This document shows, one piece after another, positions 35,466-43,435 of a DNA stretch of 56,404 bases. Both the position numbers and the translations under genes were made by a program. The DNA is from Acidobacteriota bacterium (lineage in GTDB: Bacteria > Acidobacteriota > Terriglobia > Acidiferrales > UBA7541). The notes under the pieces are model-generated. The model made no database searches, had not been told where the DNA came from, and saw only the letters and a program-made list of their open reading frames with translations. How positions within the stretch are numbered: the stretch's first letter is position 1; each line of letters begins with the position of its first letter. The stretch lies in contig JABDFR010000013.1 of the NCBI GenBank assembly GCA_013286465.1, positions 1-56,404 of the forward strand, written 5' to 3'.

Positions 35466-36197
35466 ATGCACTTACTTCGTCACCAAGTCTCACAATTTCG
35501 CAGTCTAGCCCTGTGCCCGGGGGCGGTGTCCGAGGATGCCTTGATAGAAAACGAACGCACGGCTGCCACGAAGCGACCGATCAATCAGCGCGGACATCGA
35601 GGCATTTCGCTCGTTGAGATGATGATCGTGGTGGCCATCGCCATGACCATTGCCGGCATGATCGTCGTGCACCTGACTCCCACGCTGCAGACTTTCCGCT
35701 CCAACTCCGCGGCCTCGCAAGTAACCGACGTCTTCCGCCAGGCCCGCGAGTACGCCATCACTTACCGCCGTTACGTACAGATCACTTTTCCGAATTACAC
35801 CGCGAACGGCACCACCGCGAACAATCAGATCGCCATCACCGTAAAGAATTCGTTGACGCCGCCCTACAATCAACCAGATGTCCTTCTCACCACCGTCTGG
35901 CTTTCCGGCACCGTTAACTTCCAGGTGATAAACGGTCTGCCCGATAGTCCCGACGCCTTCGGAAACGCCACCCCCGTAAACTTCGCCGGCACCGATGGCG
36001 GCCCGACCACCGGAATGTTCTTTCAGGCGGACGGCACCTTCGTGAATCTGGGGGGCAATTTCATCAACGGCAGCGTCTTCCTCGGCCAAAACAAGACTGC
36101 ATCCACAGCCCGCGCAGTAACCGTGCTGGGCACCACCGGCCGCATCCGCGCTTACAACATCAACGGCGCAGGCACCGGCTGGTTCGAGACGCGCTAA
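35466..36197 (+). CDS. Prepilin-type protein, GspH/FimT-like
   Basis: First gene of a four-gene pseudopilin operon. The class III prepilin leader and helix read GISLVEMMIVVAIAMTIAGM; cleavage is expected after the Gly, with Glu at position 5. The leader before it is long (about 45 residues from this ATG), so a start further in, such as a GTG near residue 21, may be the real one. The globular part matches GspH/FimT: SNSAASQVTDVFRQAREYAI, then beta strands to about residue 240. These minor pilins prime assembly of type IV pili or type II secretion pseudopili. The stop overlaps a possible start of the next gene. Confidence 0.85.
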   Translation: MHLLRHQVSQFRSLALCPGAVSEDALIENERTAATKRPINQRGHRGISLVEMMIVVAIAMTIAGMIVVHLTPTLQTFRSNSAASQVTDVFRQAREYAITYRRYVQITFPNYTANGTTANNQIAITVKNSLTPPYNQPDVLLTTVWLSGTVNFQVINGLPDSPDAFGNATPVNFAGTDGGPTTGMFFQADGTFVNLGGNFINGSVFLGQNKTASTARAVTVLGTTGRIRAYNINGAGTGWFETR

Positions 36198-36223
36198 TGA
36201 AAATGCGAATACAGGAGCTGGGC

Positions 36224-36775
36224 ATGCGGAATGCAAAAGAGCGCGCGGCACAGAAGGGATTCACTCTTCTCGAGACCATGGTCGCGCTGGTGGTGCTGGG
36301 CATCGGCCTGATCGCGCTCGCGGCTATGCTCGCAGGCAGCATGGCCTACATGAACTCCTCACAGGCCGATTTCATCGCGCAGCAGAAAGCCTCCGAAGCC
36401 GTCGAGAGTATTTTCACCGCGCGCGATACCCAGGCTGTTACCTACGCGCAGATTCAAAATGTAAGCTCCGGCGGAATTTTCCTCGATGGACCGGCGAACC
36501 TCGTTGATCCTGGTCCGGATGGCGTGGTGGACACCGCCGACGACAATGCTGCCGCGCCGGACACCATCATTAAGCCCGGTCCGGACGGAATACTGGGCAC
36601 CGCCGACGATATCCAAATTCAACTCTCGGTGTACTACAACATGAAGCGCACCATCACCATCACCAATATCGCCGGAGAAGTTGGCGTACGCCAGATCGTC
36701 GTAACCGTCACCTACACCACCGGCACCTTCAATCGCACCTACACCTTGACCAGCTTTATCTCGCAATACTCGTAG
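36224..36775 (+). CDS. Prepilin-type protein, PilV-like
   Basis: The leader MRNAKERAAQKG is followed by FTLLETMVALVVLGIGLIAL, a textbook prepilin cleavage site with Phe at +1 and Glu at +5. The ATG with AGGAG six bases upstream is chosen; an earlier ATG overlaps the previous stop. The globular part contains two copies of a PGPDG-x-x-x-TADD motif (about residues 88-125), resembling calcium-binding loops. Such motifs could make pilin stability calcium-dependent, as in some type II secretion pseudopilins, which is an inference. Confidence 0.83.
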   Translation: MRNAKERAAQKGFTLLETMVALVVLGIGLIALAAMLAGSMAYMNSSQADFIAQQKASEAVESIFTARDTQAVTYAQIQNVSSGGIFLDGPANLVDPGPDGVVDTADDNAAAPDTIIKPGPDGILGTADDIQIQLSVYYNMKRTITITNIAGEVGVRQIVVTVTYTTGTFNRTYTLTSFISQYS

Positions 36776-36825
36776 AACGGAAGCCCCGACCCATGCGCAT
36801 GAGCGACGCACCAGGAGCCATAACG

Positions 36826-37977
36826 ATGCTGCCGAAGCAAAAAAACACTGTGAAGCGCCACGCCGGATTCTCGCTGCTGGAGTTGATGGTCTCCGTCTCC
36901 ATTCTCGTGACCGTCGTGGGCGTCTCACTCTCCATGCTCATCGACGCGCAGCACATGTACGAGGGCGTCACCGACATGGCCGACATGCAGCAGAATCTGC
37001 GCGCCTCCATGATCAATATGCAGCGCGACTTCATTCAAGCCGCCGAAGGTCTTCCGCCCACGGGAATCTCGTATCCGCAAGGCGGCACGGCCAAGACCAT
37101 CAACCGGCCGTCACCGACGGGCAAGGCCTACACCTTTCCGGGCACGGCAGTATCCTCGACGCTGGCGGACATCACTCCGGGTGTGCAGGGCACTACCACG
37201 CCGGGCCTAACGGTCAACGGAACGCCCACCGATTTCATCACCGTGATGTACGTAGATAACTCCTTGGTGGACGTTAATGGCCACCAGATGAATCTGTATC
37301 CCGTCTACCAGGTGGCCAACGCGCAAAATCCACAGGCGTGCAATGGATTGATCAAATCCGACGGAAGCTCGGTAACCTTCGACGCCAATTGCATCACCAT
37401 CAGCGGCACCAACTCCGTCCAGCCCGGCGATCTGATCATGTTCTTCAATGGGCAGAACTACGCCATTCAAACGGTCACGTCGGTTCTGGGCCAGGTGGTT
37501 AGTTTCGCGGCGAATGATTCCTTTAATTTCAACGGCATGCTCGCCAAGGCGACCGCAGGCACCCTGTTACAACTGCAGAACGGCGTAGCCAGCGCCGGCG
37601 GCCCGTATCCGCCAACCACCGCCGCGCGCGTCAAGATGGTTACCTATTACATCGACAATGTGACTAACCCTGCGATTCCGCAATTAATCCGGCAGGTGAA
37701 TTTCAATGCGCCGACCGCTGTGGCGGACGGAATCGAAGATCTCCAAATTAGTTTCGGCATCACTCAGTCGAACAATGCCGCGCTCTACGGCGCCGCCGGT
37801 GTGGGCAATGCCAAACAGCCGCTCGGCACCGATTCGCCGTCGCAAATTCGCAACGTCAATCTCTTCGTCGGCGCGCGCTCCAACGCTGCCTACAGCGTCA
37901 CCGGCCAATTCTTCCGCGACAACATGGTTACCAAGGTCGGCGTGCGCAGCCTTTCTTTCGTCAATATTTATCAATAG
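36826..37977 (+). CDS. Prepilin-type protein, PilW-like
   Basis: The leader ends KRHAG and the mature protein starts FSLLELMVSVSILVTVVGVS, again with Glu at +5. The long globular part of about 350 residues is typical of PilW. It includes TDMADMQQNLRASMINMQRD and a late beta-rich segment with DGIEDLQISFGIT. The ATG with AGGAG eight bases upstream is preferred over an earlier one. It lies 50 bases after the PilV-like gene. Confidence 0.85.
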   Translation: MLPKQKNTVKRHAGFSLLELMVSVSILVTVVGVSLSMLIDAQHMYEGVTDMADMQQNLRASMINMQRDFIQAAEGLPPTGISYPQGGTAKTINRPSPTGKAYTFPGTAVSSTLADITPGVQGTTTPGLTVNGTPTDFITVMYVDNSLVDVNGHQMNLYPVYQVANAQNPQACNGLIKSDGSSVTFDANCITISGTNSVQPGDLIMFFNGQNYAIQTVTSVLGQVVSFAANDSFNFNGMLAKATAGTLLQLQNGVASAGGPYPPTTAARVKMVTYYIDNVTNPAIPQLIRQVNFNAPTAVADGIEDLQISFGITQSNNAALYGAAGVGNAKQPLGTDSPSQIRNVNLFVGARSNAAYSVTGQFFRDNMVTKVGVRSLSFVNIYQ

Positions 37978-38025
37978 CTCCATTTTTTTGTGCACTTCCG
38001 CAGGTGTCCTGCAAGGAGGACGTTC

Positions 38026-40947
38026 GTGAATACCACTCGGGAAAAAGGTATGGCTCTGGTGACAGCACTCCTCGTGCTCTTGCTGGTGTCTTCCATCATC
38101 ATCGGTCTTTCGTGGATGGTAATGACCAACCAGCGGCTCGGCGGCAACAACGCCAACCGCCAGGCGGCTTTCTACGCCGCCGAAGCGGGCATGGAAAAAA
38201 TGACCGCCGATATCGGCACGCAGTACGGCGCCACCAACGCGCTTAGTAGTGCGGACATCACCACGGTGATGAGCAAAGCTCCCGTGATTCCCGGAGTCTC
38301 CTACAACAGCACCCCGACGAGCTACAACGTCGGTTACACTCCTGATCCGGCCAATGGCGGAAATCCGCTGGCCACCAACCACACGATTCTCTCCGGCCCC
38401 TACGCCGGCCTGCAGGGCTTGCTCACTCCGTTCACGCTGACCGTGCGCGCCGATCTTTCCGATGGCTCCGAAGCCAAGCTCGTGCGCACCGTGCAAACTG
38501 TCGGCATCCCCGTCTTTCAGTTCGGAATTTATTCAGGAGTGGACCTGAGTTACTTCCCCGGCCCGGTTTTCAATTTCGGCGGCCGTGTCCACACCAACGG
38601 AAACCTCTGGCTGGCCTCCGGCAACACGTTGACTCTCGCGGACAAAGTTACCTCCGCCGGCCAAATCGTAGTCAACAATCTGGCTAACGGCTACCCGACT
38701 TTCTGGCTGAACAGCACGCAAACTCCGCAGACCGATACCTGCCAGTCGAGTTGGAGCAGTTCGCTTCCGTCTAACCCCTCCAGCAACCCCTATCCCGGCG
38801 CCATCATGGTGGCCGTGGTCCCCGAAGCCACTTGCCTGCAACTGGTGGAAGGGTCGGTGACCGGAAGCGTTTCTGTAGCGACGATCGGATCTGCAGCGTC
38901 GGACCCGAACTGGGCTTCGCTCTCCATGGGCACCAAGACTAGCAATCCCATGCAGTACGCCGGCAACATCCGCGGCGGCACCACCGCCGTTCCGGCACTC
39001 TCGCTGGCCATCGCCACTCCCGCCGTCGGCGGCACTCCAGTCGAACTGATTCGCCGTCCGGTAACCGGAGAAACTGCCGCTCTGACCGAAGAACGTTACT
39101 TCACGCTCTCGAGCGTCAATATCTTGCTCGACGATACGGCCGCGCTGCTCACCGCGACTCCCGGCACCTGCGGCACGCCGGTCGATTTGACCACTCTCGC
39201 TGTCGAAGCGAGCGGAACATCCGGCGCCCCGACGACGTCATTTCCAGCCTGGTTTACCGGCGGCCCTGAAGGAAAGCTGCCGCTGCCGGCTTCCGGAGCG
39301 CAGAACACCACCTACACCGCGGCTGACGGCTACTGGATTAAAGCCCACAACCCGATCATCACCGGCTTCATTCTCGTCAACGAGCACACCACCAACATGG
39401 GCGGCTGCGTCGACGTGACGCAGGAGTTTCTGAATCTTGGCTATATCGGCCGAAATTTGAACCCCATCCCAAAGGCCAGCCTGGGAACCAAGTCCGGGAC
39501 CATTCAGCAAAACACGGTCTCCACCCTGACAGGACTTCCCTTGGCTTCCAGCACCGGCGGCCCGGTCGGACTCGCGCCCTCCGGGCCCGCGACGTCGGGC
39601 TGCAATGACCCGAGCCTGAACGCAATCATTCGTCTGGCGCGCTTGCGTGATAATCCGACGAGCGTCTACAAGCCCAGCATTGTCGGCGGATGCGGCACAG
39701 CCATTACTTACGGCTCCGCAAACTATCAGGCCTCCGATTACTGGCCGAACGTGCTGTACGACACGCGCGAAGGCGTGATCCGCGATACGCCTCCGCCCAA
39801 CCCAAGCGGCACTACCCTCAACCCCAATGGCGCGATCTCCCCGGCCGGCGTGATGAACTACATTGAACTCGACGTCAACAACTTGACCAAATGGTTTAAG
39901 GGTTCAATCGGCGCCACCGGCAAGAACGTCGAAAACGTTACAGGCTACGCGGTCTACTTCTCCGATCGCCGCGGCGAAGTCAGCGATCCAACTCTCGGTC
40001 GCAAGTCGGGTGCTTACGGCTACAACGACAACGTCAACCCCAGCGACGCTACCAACGGCTGCCCCAACGGCACGCTCGATACCGGCGAAGACTATGACGG
40101 TACTGGCGTCACCACCCACAAGGTCGTGAATTACGCCAACGTTCCCAGCGCACTGGTCAACACTGCCGGCACGGGCATCAGCTTGAATACCTCTAATGCC
40201 AAGTTGTTTCCGGTTGGCGCTGTTGTGGCCAACACGGTCGATGCCACCTGCACCGCCCTCAGCACCAACTGGCCCGGCGCGATTTATAACCAGGCCGTCG
40301 AAGCCCGCGAAAATCCGCCGCTCTTTTTCCGCCACGCTCTGAAGCTGGTCAACGGCGGCACCATTTCGCTCGGCACCTGCGATTCCGTGCCCTGCGGCCT
40401 GACCATCGCTGCCGAAAATCCCGTCTACATCCAGAACGATTACAACTGCATGCCCTCAAGCTGCGGCACCGGCTCCTATGTCACCACCGGCAACGCAGCA
40501 GCATCGGTAGTCGGCGATTCCGTCACCCTGCTTTCGAACACCTGGAATGACGTCAACTCCTTCGCCTATCCTTACAATCCAAGCGGCGGCCGCCCCGGCA
40601 CTACCACCACCTACCGTACCGCCATCGCGTCCGGCAAGGGCATCGAGTTCGTGCAAATCGCCGGCACCTCGCAGGACTACGGCACCGACGGCGGCGTGCA
40701 CAACTATTTGCGCTATCTCGAATCCTGGGGCGGCACCCTCTATTACAAGGGTTCGCTCGTCAACCTCTTCTATAGCCAGCAGGGCATCGGCGTGTTCAAA
40801 TGCTGCACGACGGTCTACGGCCCGCCCACTCGCGGCTATAGCTTCGACTCCGAATTCCTGACGCCGTCGTTGCTCCCGCCGCGAACCCCCATGCTGCGCG
40901 ACGTAAACGACATCGGCTTCACCCAGGACGTAAGCCCAACGCAATAG
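38026..40947 (+). CDS. Giant PilX-like pseudopilin with large secreted domain
   Basis: The N-terminus KGMALVTALLVLLLVSSIII followed by FYAAEAGMEKM matches the PilX N-terminal domain, but the product is about 970 residues, whereas PilX proteins are usually around 200. The remaining roughly 900 residues are Gly/Thr/Ser/Asn-rich, with scattered cysteines and no recognisable enzyme domain. They contain NLWLASGNTLTLADKVTSAG and end FTQDVSPTQ. The start is GTG, backed by an AAGGAGGA Shine-Dalgarno five bases upstream. It may take the place of a PilY1-type tip adhesin, which is absent. It closes the operon before a strong hairpin. Confidence 0.82.
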   Translation: MNTTREKGMALVTALLVLLLVSSIIIGLSWMVMTNQRLGGNNANRQAAFYAAEAGMEKMTADIGTQYGATNALSSADITTVMSKAPVIPGVSYNSTPTSYNVGYTPDPANGGNPLATNHTILSGPYAGLQGLLTPFTLTVRADLSDGSEAKLVRTVQTVGIPVFQFGIYSGVDLSYFPGPVFNFGGRVHTNGNLWLASGNTLTLADKVTSAGQIVVNNLANGYPTFWLNSTQTPQTDTCQSSWSSSLPSNPSSNPYPGAIMVAVVPEATCLQLVEGSVTGSVSVATIGSAASDPNWASLSMGTKTSNPMQYAGNIRGGTTAVPALSLAIATPAVGGTPVELIRRPVTGETAALTEERYFTLSSVNILLDDTAALLTATPGTCGTPVDLTTLAVEASGTSGAPTTSFPAWFTGGPEGKLPLPASGAQNTTYTAADGYWIKAHNPIITGFILVNEHTTNMGGCVDVTQEFLNLGYIGRNLNPIPKASLGTKSGTIQQNTVSTLTGLPLASSTGGPVGLAPSGPATSGCNDPSLNAIIRLARLRDNPTSVYKPSIVGGCGTAITYGSANYQASDYWPNVLYDTREGVIRDTPPPNPSGTTLNPNGAISPAGVMNYIELDVNNLTKWFKGSIGATGKNVENVTGYAVYFSDRRGEVSDPTLGRKSGAYGYNDNVNPSDATNGCPNGTLDTGEDYDGTGVTTHKVVNYANVPSALVNTAGTGISLNTSNAKLFPVGAVVANTVDATCTALSTNWPGAIYNQAVEARENPPLFFRHALKLVNGGTISLGTCDSVPCGLTIAAENPVYIQNDYNCMPSSCGTGSYVTTGNAAASVVGDSVTLLSNTWNDVNSFAYPYNPSGGRPGTTTTYRTAIASGKGIEFVQIAGTSQDYGTDGGVHNYLRYLESWGGTLYYKGSLVNLFYSQQGIGVFKCCTTVYGPPTRGYSFDSEFLTPSLLPPRTPMLRDVNDIGFTQDVSPTQ

Positions 40948-40967
40948 CAGCAAACTTGCATCGAACC

Positions 40968-40992
40968 CCGGCCGCAATCCAAACGCGGCCGG
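40968..40992. repeat. Hairpin after the pseudopilin operon
   Basis: CCGGCCGC and GCGGCCGG flank a nine-base loop 21 bases after the PilX-like stop. It directly precedes the longer terminator hairpin. Confidence 0.6.
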
Positions 40993-41014
40993 CCAAAACA
41001 ACACCCAGATCACA

Positions 41015-41040
41015 GCGGCTCCCGGAACTCCGGGAGCCGC
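41015..41040 (+). terminator. Terminator of the pseudopilin operon
   Basis: An 11-base-pair perfect stem GCGGCTCCCGG with loop AACT is followed by TTCCATTTC. The stem is very GC-rich and the trailing tract moderately T-rich, which fits an intrinsic terminator. Confidence 0.75.
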
Positions 41041-41227
41041 TTCCATTTCAAGCAAACCGAAAAGCAGCGCAAATCTGGCGTTCGTAGATGAATCATCGCC
41101 TACCATGACGCGAATTAGCGCTGGGCATTTCTCATTCCTGCGTCCGCCGATCCCGTCGCAAATCCCCAGAGCGCCGAATCAAAAAAACATCGAGCCAACC
41201 TCGATCGCCGCCAAAAAACCGCGCCCC

Positions 41228-42439
41228 CTAGGGCTTAATCCGCGCCGTAAAATTCGTATTCACCGCCGGCGGCGAACAAGGATTCTGCTGCGACTCCCCG
41301 CACAACCCATTCGCCGTCTCATAGAAACTCGACCCGGTGGCCAACCCATCCAGCGGCTCGGCATAAACAATGAAATTCCGCCCCAGCGGCAACCGATCGA
41401 TGCGATAAGACCCGTCAAAAAGCACCGCCGGATTCGAGGCATTGCAGCTCCACCCGCCAAGCGTAGCCGCCACAACCGCCCCAGTATCCGCATCCACAGC
41501 CACCACCTGCGTCCCAAAAATTCCCGTCACCGTCTGCCCCGCCGCAGTCGGCGGAAATATCGCCAGCGCAAACGGATTCGCCGGCACCACATGCCCGGTA
41601 ATCGTCCCCAGATAAACCGTCTCCGCCGGATTCGGATACAGCACGCGCATCCCCGTGCGATCGTCGTCCGCAAGCTGGCTATCAGGCGCACCAGGCGAAG
41701 GCAGCGTCCCAATCATCGTCCCCGGCGGCGGCGCAAACGGAAACATAATCGCCCGCCGCACCGCCGAATGATCGAGCCCGAAATAATGCCCCAGCTCGTG
41801 CGTCAGCAACGAAGCCAAATCGTAGGAACCCACTCCCTGCGGCGTAGAAATCACTCCCGGCGTAGCAAAATTCACCTGCCCGGTATTATTGAAGAGCGTA
41901 TCGGAATCAAGCAGTTGTCCAACAAAAGCCGCGGGCCCGCTAGCCCCCACCGAAACTCCCGGCGCATTCGCCGTAATCGTGCGCGTAAATGCCAGCACCC
42001 CAATCGTGAAATCCTCACTCGATTGATTGAAGCAAATCGTATTCACGCCGTCCGCCCCCGAACCATCATCGGCGGTACAAGCATCGACGGTAGTAGTCGT
42101 TCCAATCGCACCCACCACTCCCGGCACGAAATTCGGATTCGCCGAAGTGCTATCCACGCCAGTCCAGGCATTGAGCGCCGTCTGAATCACCGATTGAATT
42201 TCAGTCAGTTGCGCCGCAGAACCAAGCGGCGCCACAGTCAGCACCTGTTGCAGGTACGCCAGCGAAGTGCTCCACTGCAACTGCGTTGGCGACGCGCTCG
42301 AAAGGTTCCAAGCATCCGGCGCCGGACAAGCCTGCGCCAGCGGCACAGTAGTCTCCACCACGTAACCCCCCGCCGGAATCCAAGCACAGAGTAAAGCCAT
42401 CGCCCAAACTCCGATGCACCAACTCATCCTCACCCTCAT
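41228..42439 (-). CDS. Secreted matrixin-type metalloprotease
   Basis: A signal peptide (CIGVWAMALLCAWIPAGG) is followed by a metzincin catalytic domain. Its extended zinc site LLTHELGHYFGLDHS has the form HExxHxxGxxH and lies near residue 205. The downstream FPFAPPPG may be the Met-turn region, in which no Met is obvious. The C-terminal 130 residues resemble a carboxypeptidase-regulatory-like beta domain (YLGTITGHVVPANPFALAIF). Total about 403 residues. The start is placed at the ATG six bases after GGAAGGA. It follows two other secreted genes on the same strand, separated from them by repeats. The substrate is unknown. Confidence 0.83.
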   Translation of the reverse strand: MRVRMSWCIGVWAMALLCAWIPAGGYVVETTVPLAQACPAPDAWNLSSASPTQLQWSTSLAYLQQVLTVAPLGSAAQLTEIQSVIQTALNAWTGVDSTSANPNFVPGVVGAIGTTTTVDACTADDGSGADGVNTICFNQSSEDFTIGVLAFTRTITANAPGVSVGASGPAAFVGQLLDSDTLFNNTGQVNFATPGVISTPQGVGSYDLASLLTHELGHYFGLDHSAVRRAIMFPFAPPPGTMIGTLPSPGAPDSQLADDDRTGMRVLYPNPAETVYLGTITGHVVPANPFALAIFPPTAAGQTVTGIFGTQVVAVDADTGAVVAATLGGWSCNASNPAVLFDGSYRIDRLPLGRNFIVYAEPLDGLATGSSFYETANGLCGESQQNPCSPPAVNTNFTARIKP

Positions 42440-42497
42440 CGCCATTCCTTCCCCCAATACTTAAACTCGTGAACCGCCCGCCGTGCCTCCAGCTTTC

Positions 42498-42520
42498 GTA
42501 GCGCAGGCGTCCCGCCGGCG
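42498..42520 (+). repeat. REP-like family A copy
   Basis: GTAGCGCAGGCGTCCCGCCG then GCG, a variant with A for T in the left arm. Confidence 0.65.
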
Positions 42521-42569
42521 TTTTTGTGCTACTAAACCAATCCTGCAACCACGGGCACACACCGGTTTC

Positions 42570-42594
42570 GTACCGCTGGCGTCCCTGCCGGCTC
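42570..42594 (+). repeat. REP-like family A copy
   Basis: GTACCGCTGGCGTCCCTGCC then GGCTC, with the GACGA flank. Confidence 0.7.
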
Positions 42595-42784
42595 CGACGA
42601 AGACAAATCCCAACAAAGGCAACACTCACCGGCGGACCGCTCAGCTAAAATGCACCAAGGATGTAGTGCTTCACTCTGTCCGAGGCTACAGTCATTGCCC
42701 ACGTCCCTCCGGAAACAGCGGTCAGAGAAGCCGGTACGCAAAATCACTACCCGGTGCACACGATGGCTCCGCATTCCAAACCGG

Positions 42785-43435
42785 TTACGGATGCTTCGCA
42801 AGCGACTCCGCCACGCGCCGCCGGAATTCCTCAAGCGGCAAACCGCGCACCGCGTCACTCTGCGCCCCACGCGCCGCGCTTCCGTCAACAAAAGCCGCCG
42901 GCGAAAATGAAGCCGTATCCTGCGTCACCACCAGCGAAGTCCCCACCCCGACGCGCTGAATCCGAAACGTCCCCTGCGCCCACCCAACAACGGAATAATC
43001 CCCACGCCGCAAGGGCCCAAGAAACAACACCACATCCTCGCCAGCACGAAACCGCGGCACGCCCTCCACATGCGAAGTCAACTCCGCCGTGCGTCCCCCC
43101 AACATCCTCACGCGCACCACCGCCGGCGCGCTCCCTTTCCAAACTTCGCGAACCTCAAATGAAGTAATCGTCCAAATCTCGCCATTCACTGCGCTAACCA
43201 TGCTCCCCTGGCAACGCGCCCGCACAATCAGCGGCGCCGCCGCGGAAAGTTGTTCGAGCGGCACCCGGGCGAATGTAGTCGGCGCCGCGTGCGGCCCACC
43301 TGCCAACACAATCGAAAGCGCAATTGCAATCCGCGCCGCGAATTCGTACCGCCGCGAAGCTTTTCGCGCCGCGCCGCGGCGGCCTTCCGTGCCACGCGTG
43401 TCGTGTTCGCCCCTGAATTTCCATGGCTGCATCAC
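42785..43435 (-). CDS. Secreted protein of unknown function (216 aa)
   Basis: I do not recognise a named family. An N-terminal arginine-rich region is followed by a hydrophobic segment (IAIALSIVLAGGPHAAPTTF, about residues 36-55), so export is likely. The mature part opens with VPLEQLSAAAPLIVRARCQG and has beta-strand alternation (WTITSFEVREVWKGSAPAVV, then GEDVVLFLGPL and GWAQGTFRIQRVG). The start GTG or an overlapping ATG coincides with the stop of the Ig-repeat lipoprotein gene, so translation is coupled. A matrixin gene follows downstream. Similar small beta proteins occur beside matrixins in related genomes, as far as I recall. Confidence 0.72.
   Translation of the reverse strand: MMQPWKFRGEHDTRGTEGRRGAARKASRRYEFAARIAIALSIVLAGGPHAAPTTFARVPLEQLSAAAPLIVRARCQGSMVSAVNGEIWTITSFEVREVWKGSAPAVVRVRMLGGRTAELTSHVEGVPRFRAGEDVVLFLGPLRRGDYSVVGWAQGTFRIQRVGVGTSLVVTQDTASFSPAAFVDGSAARGAQSDAVRGLPLEEFRRRVAESLAKHP

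Larger units (their letters stand above)
42440..42784. other. Intergenic region with two family A repeats
   Basis: Contains two family A palindromes in the same orientation and no gene that can be supported. It separates the matrixin gene from the 216-residue gene upstream. Confidence 0.6.

Noticed and set aside
35211-35560. c-di-GMP riboswitch before the pseudopilin operon
   Set aside because: No GEMM consensus (GGTCACGCACAGGGC and the second-stem motif) is present; only a REP-like hairpin pair was found.
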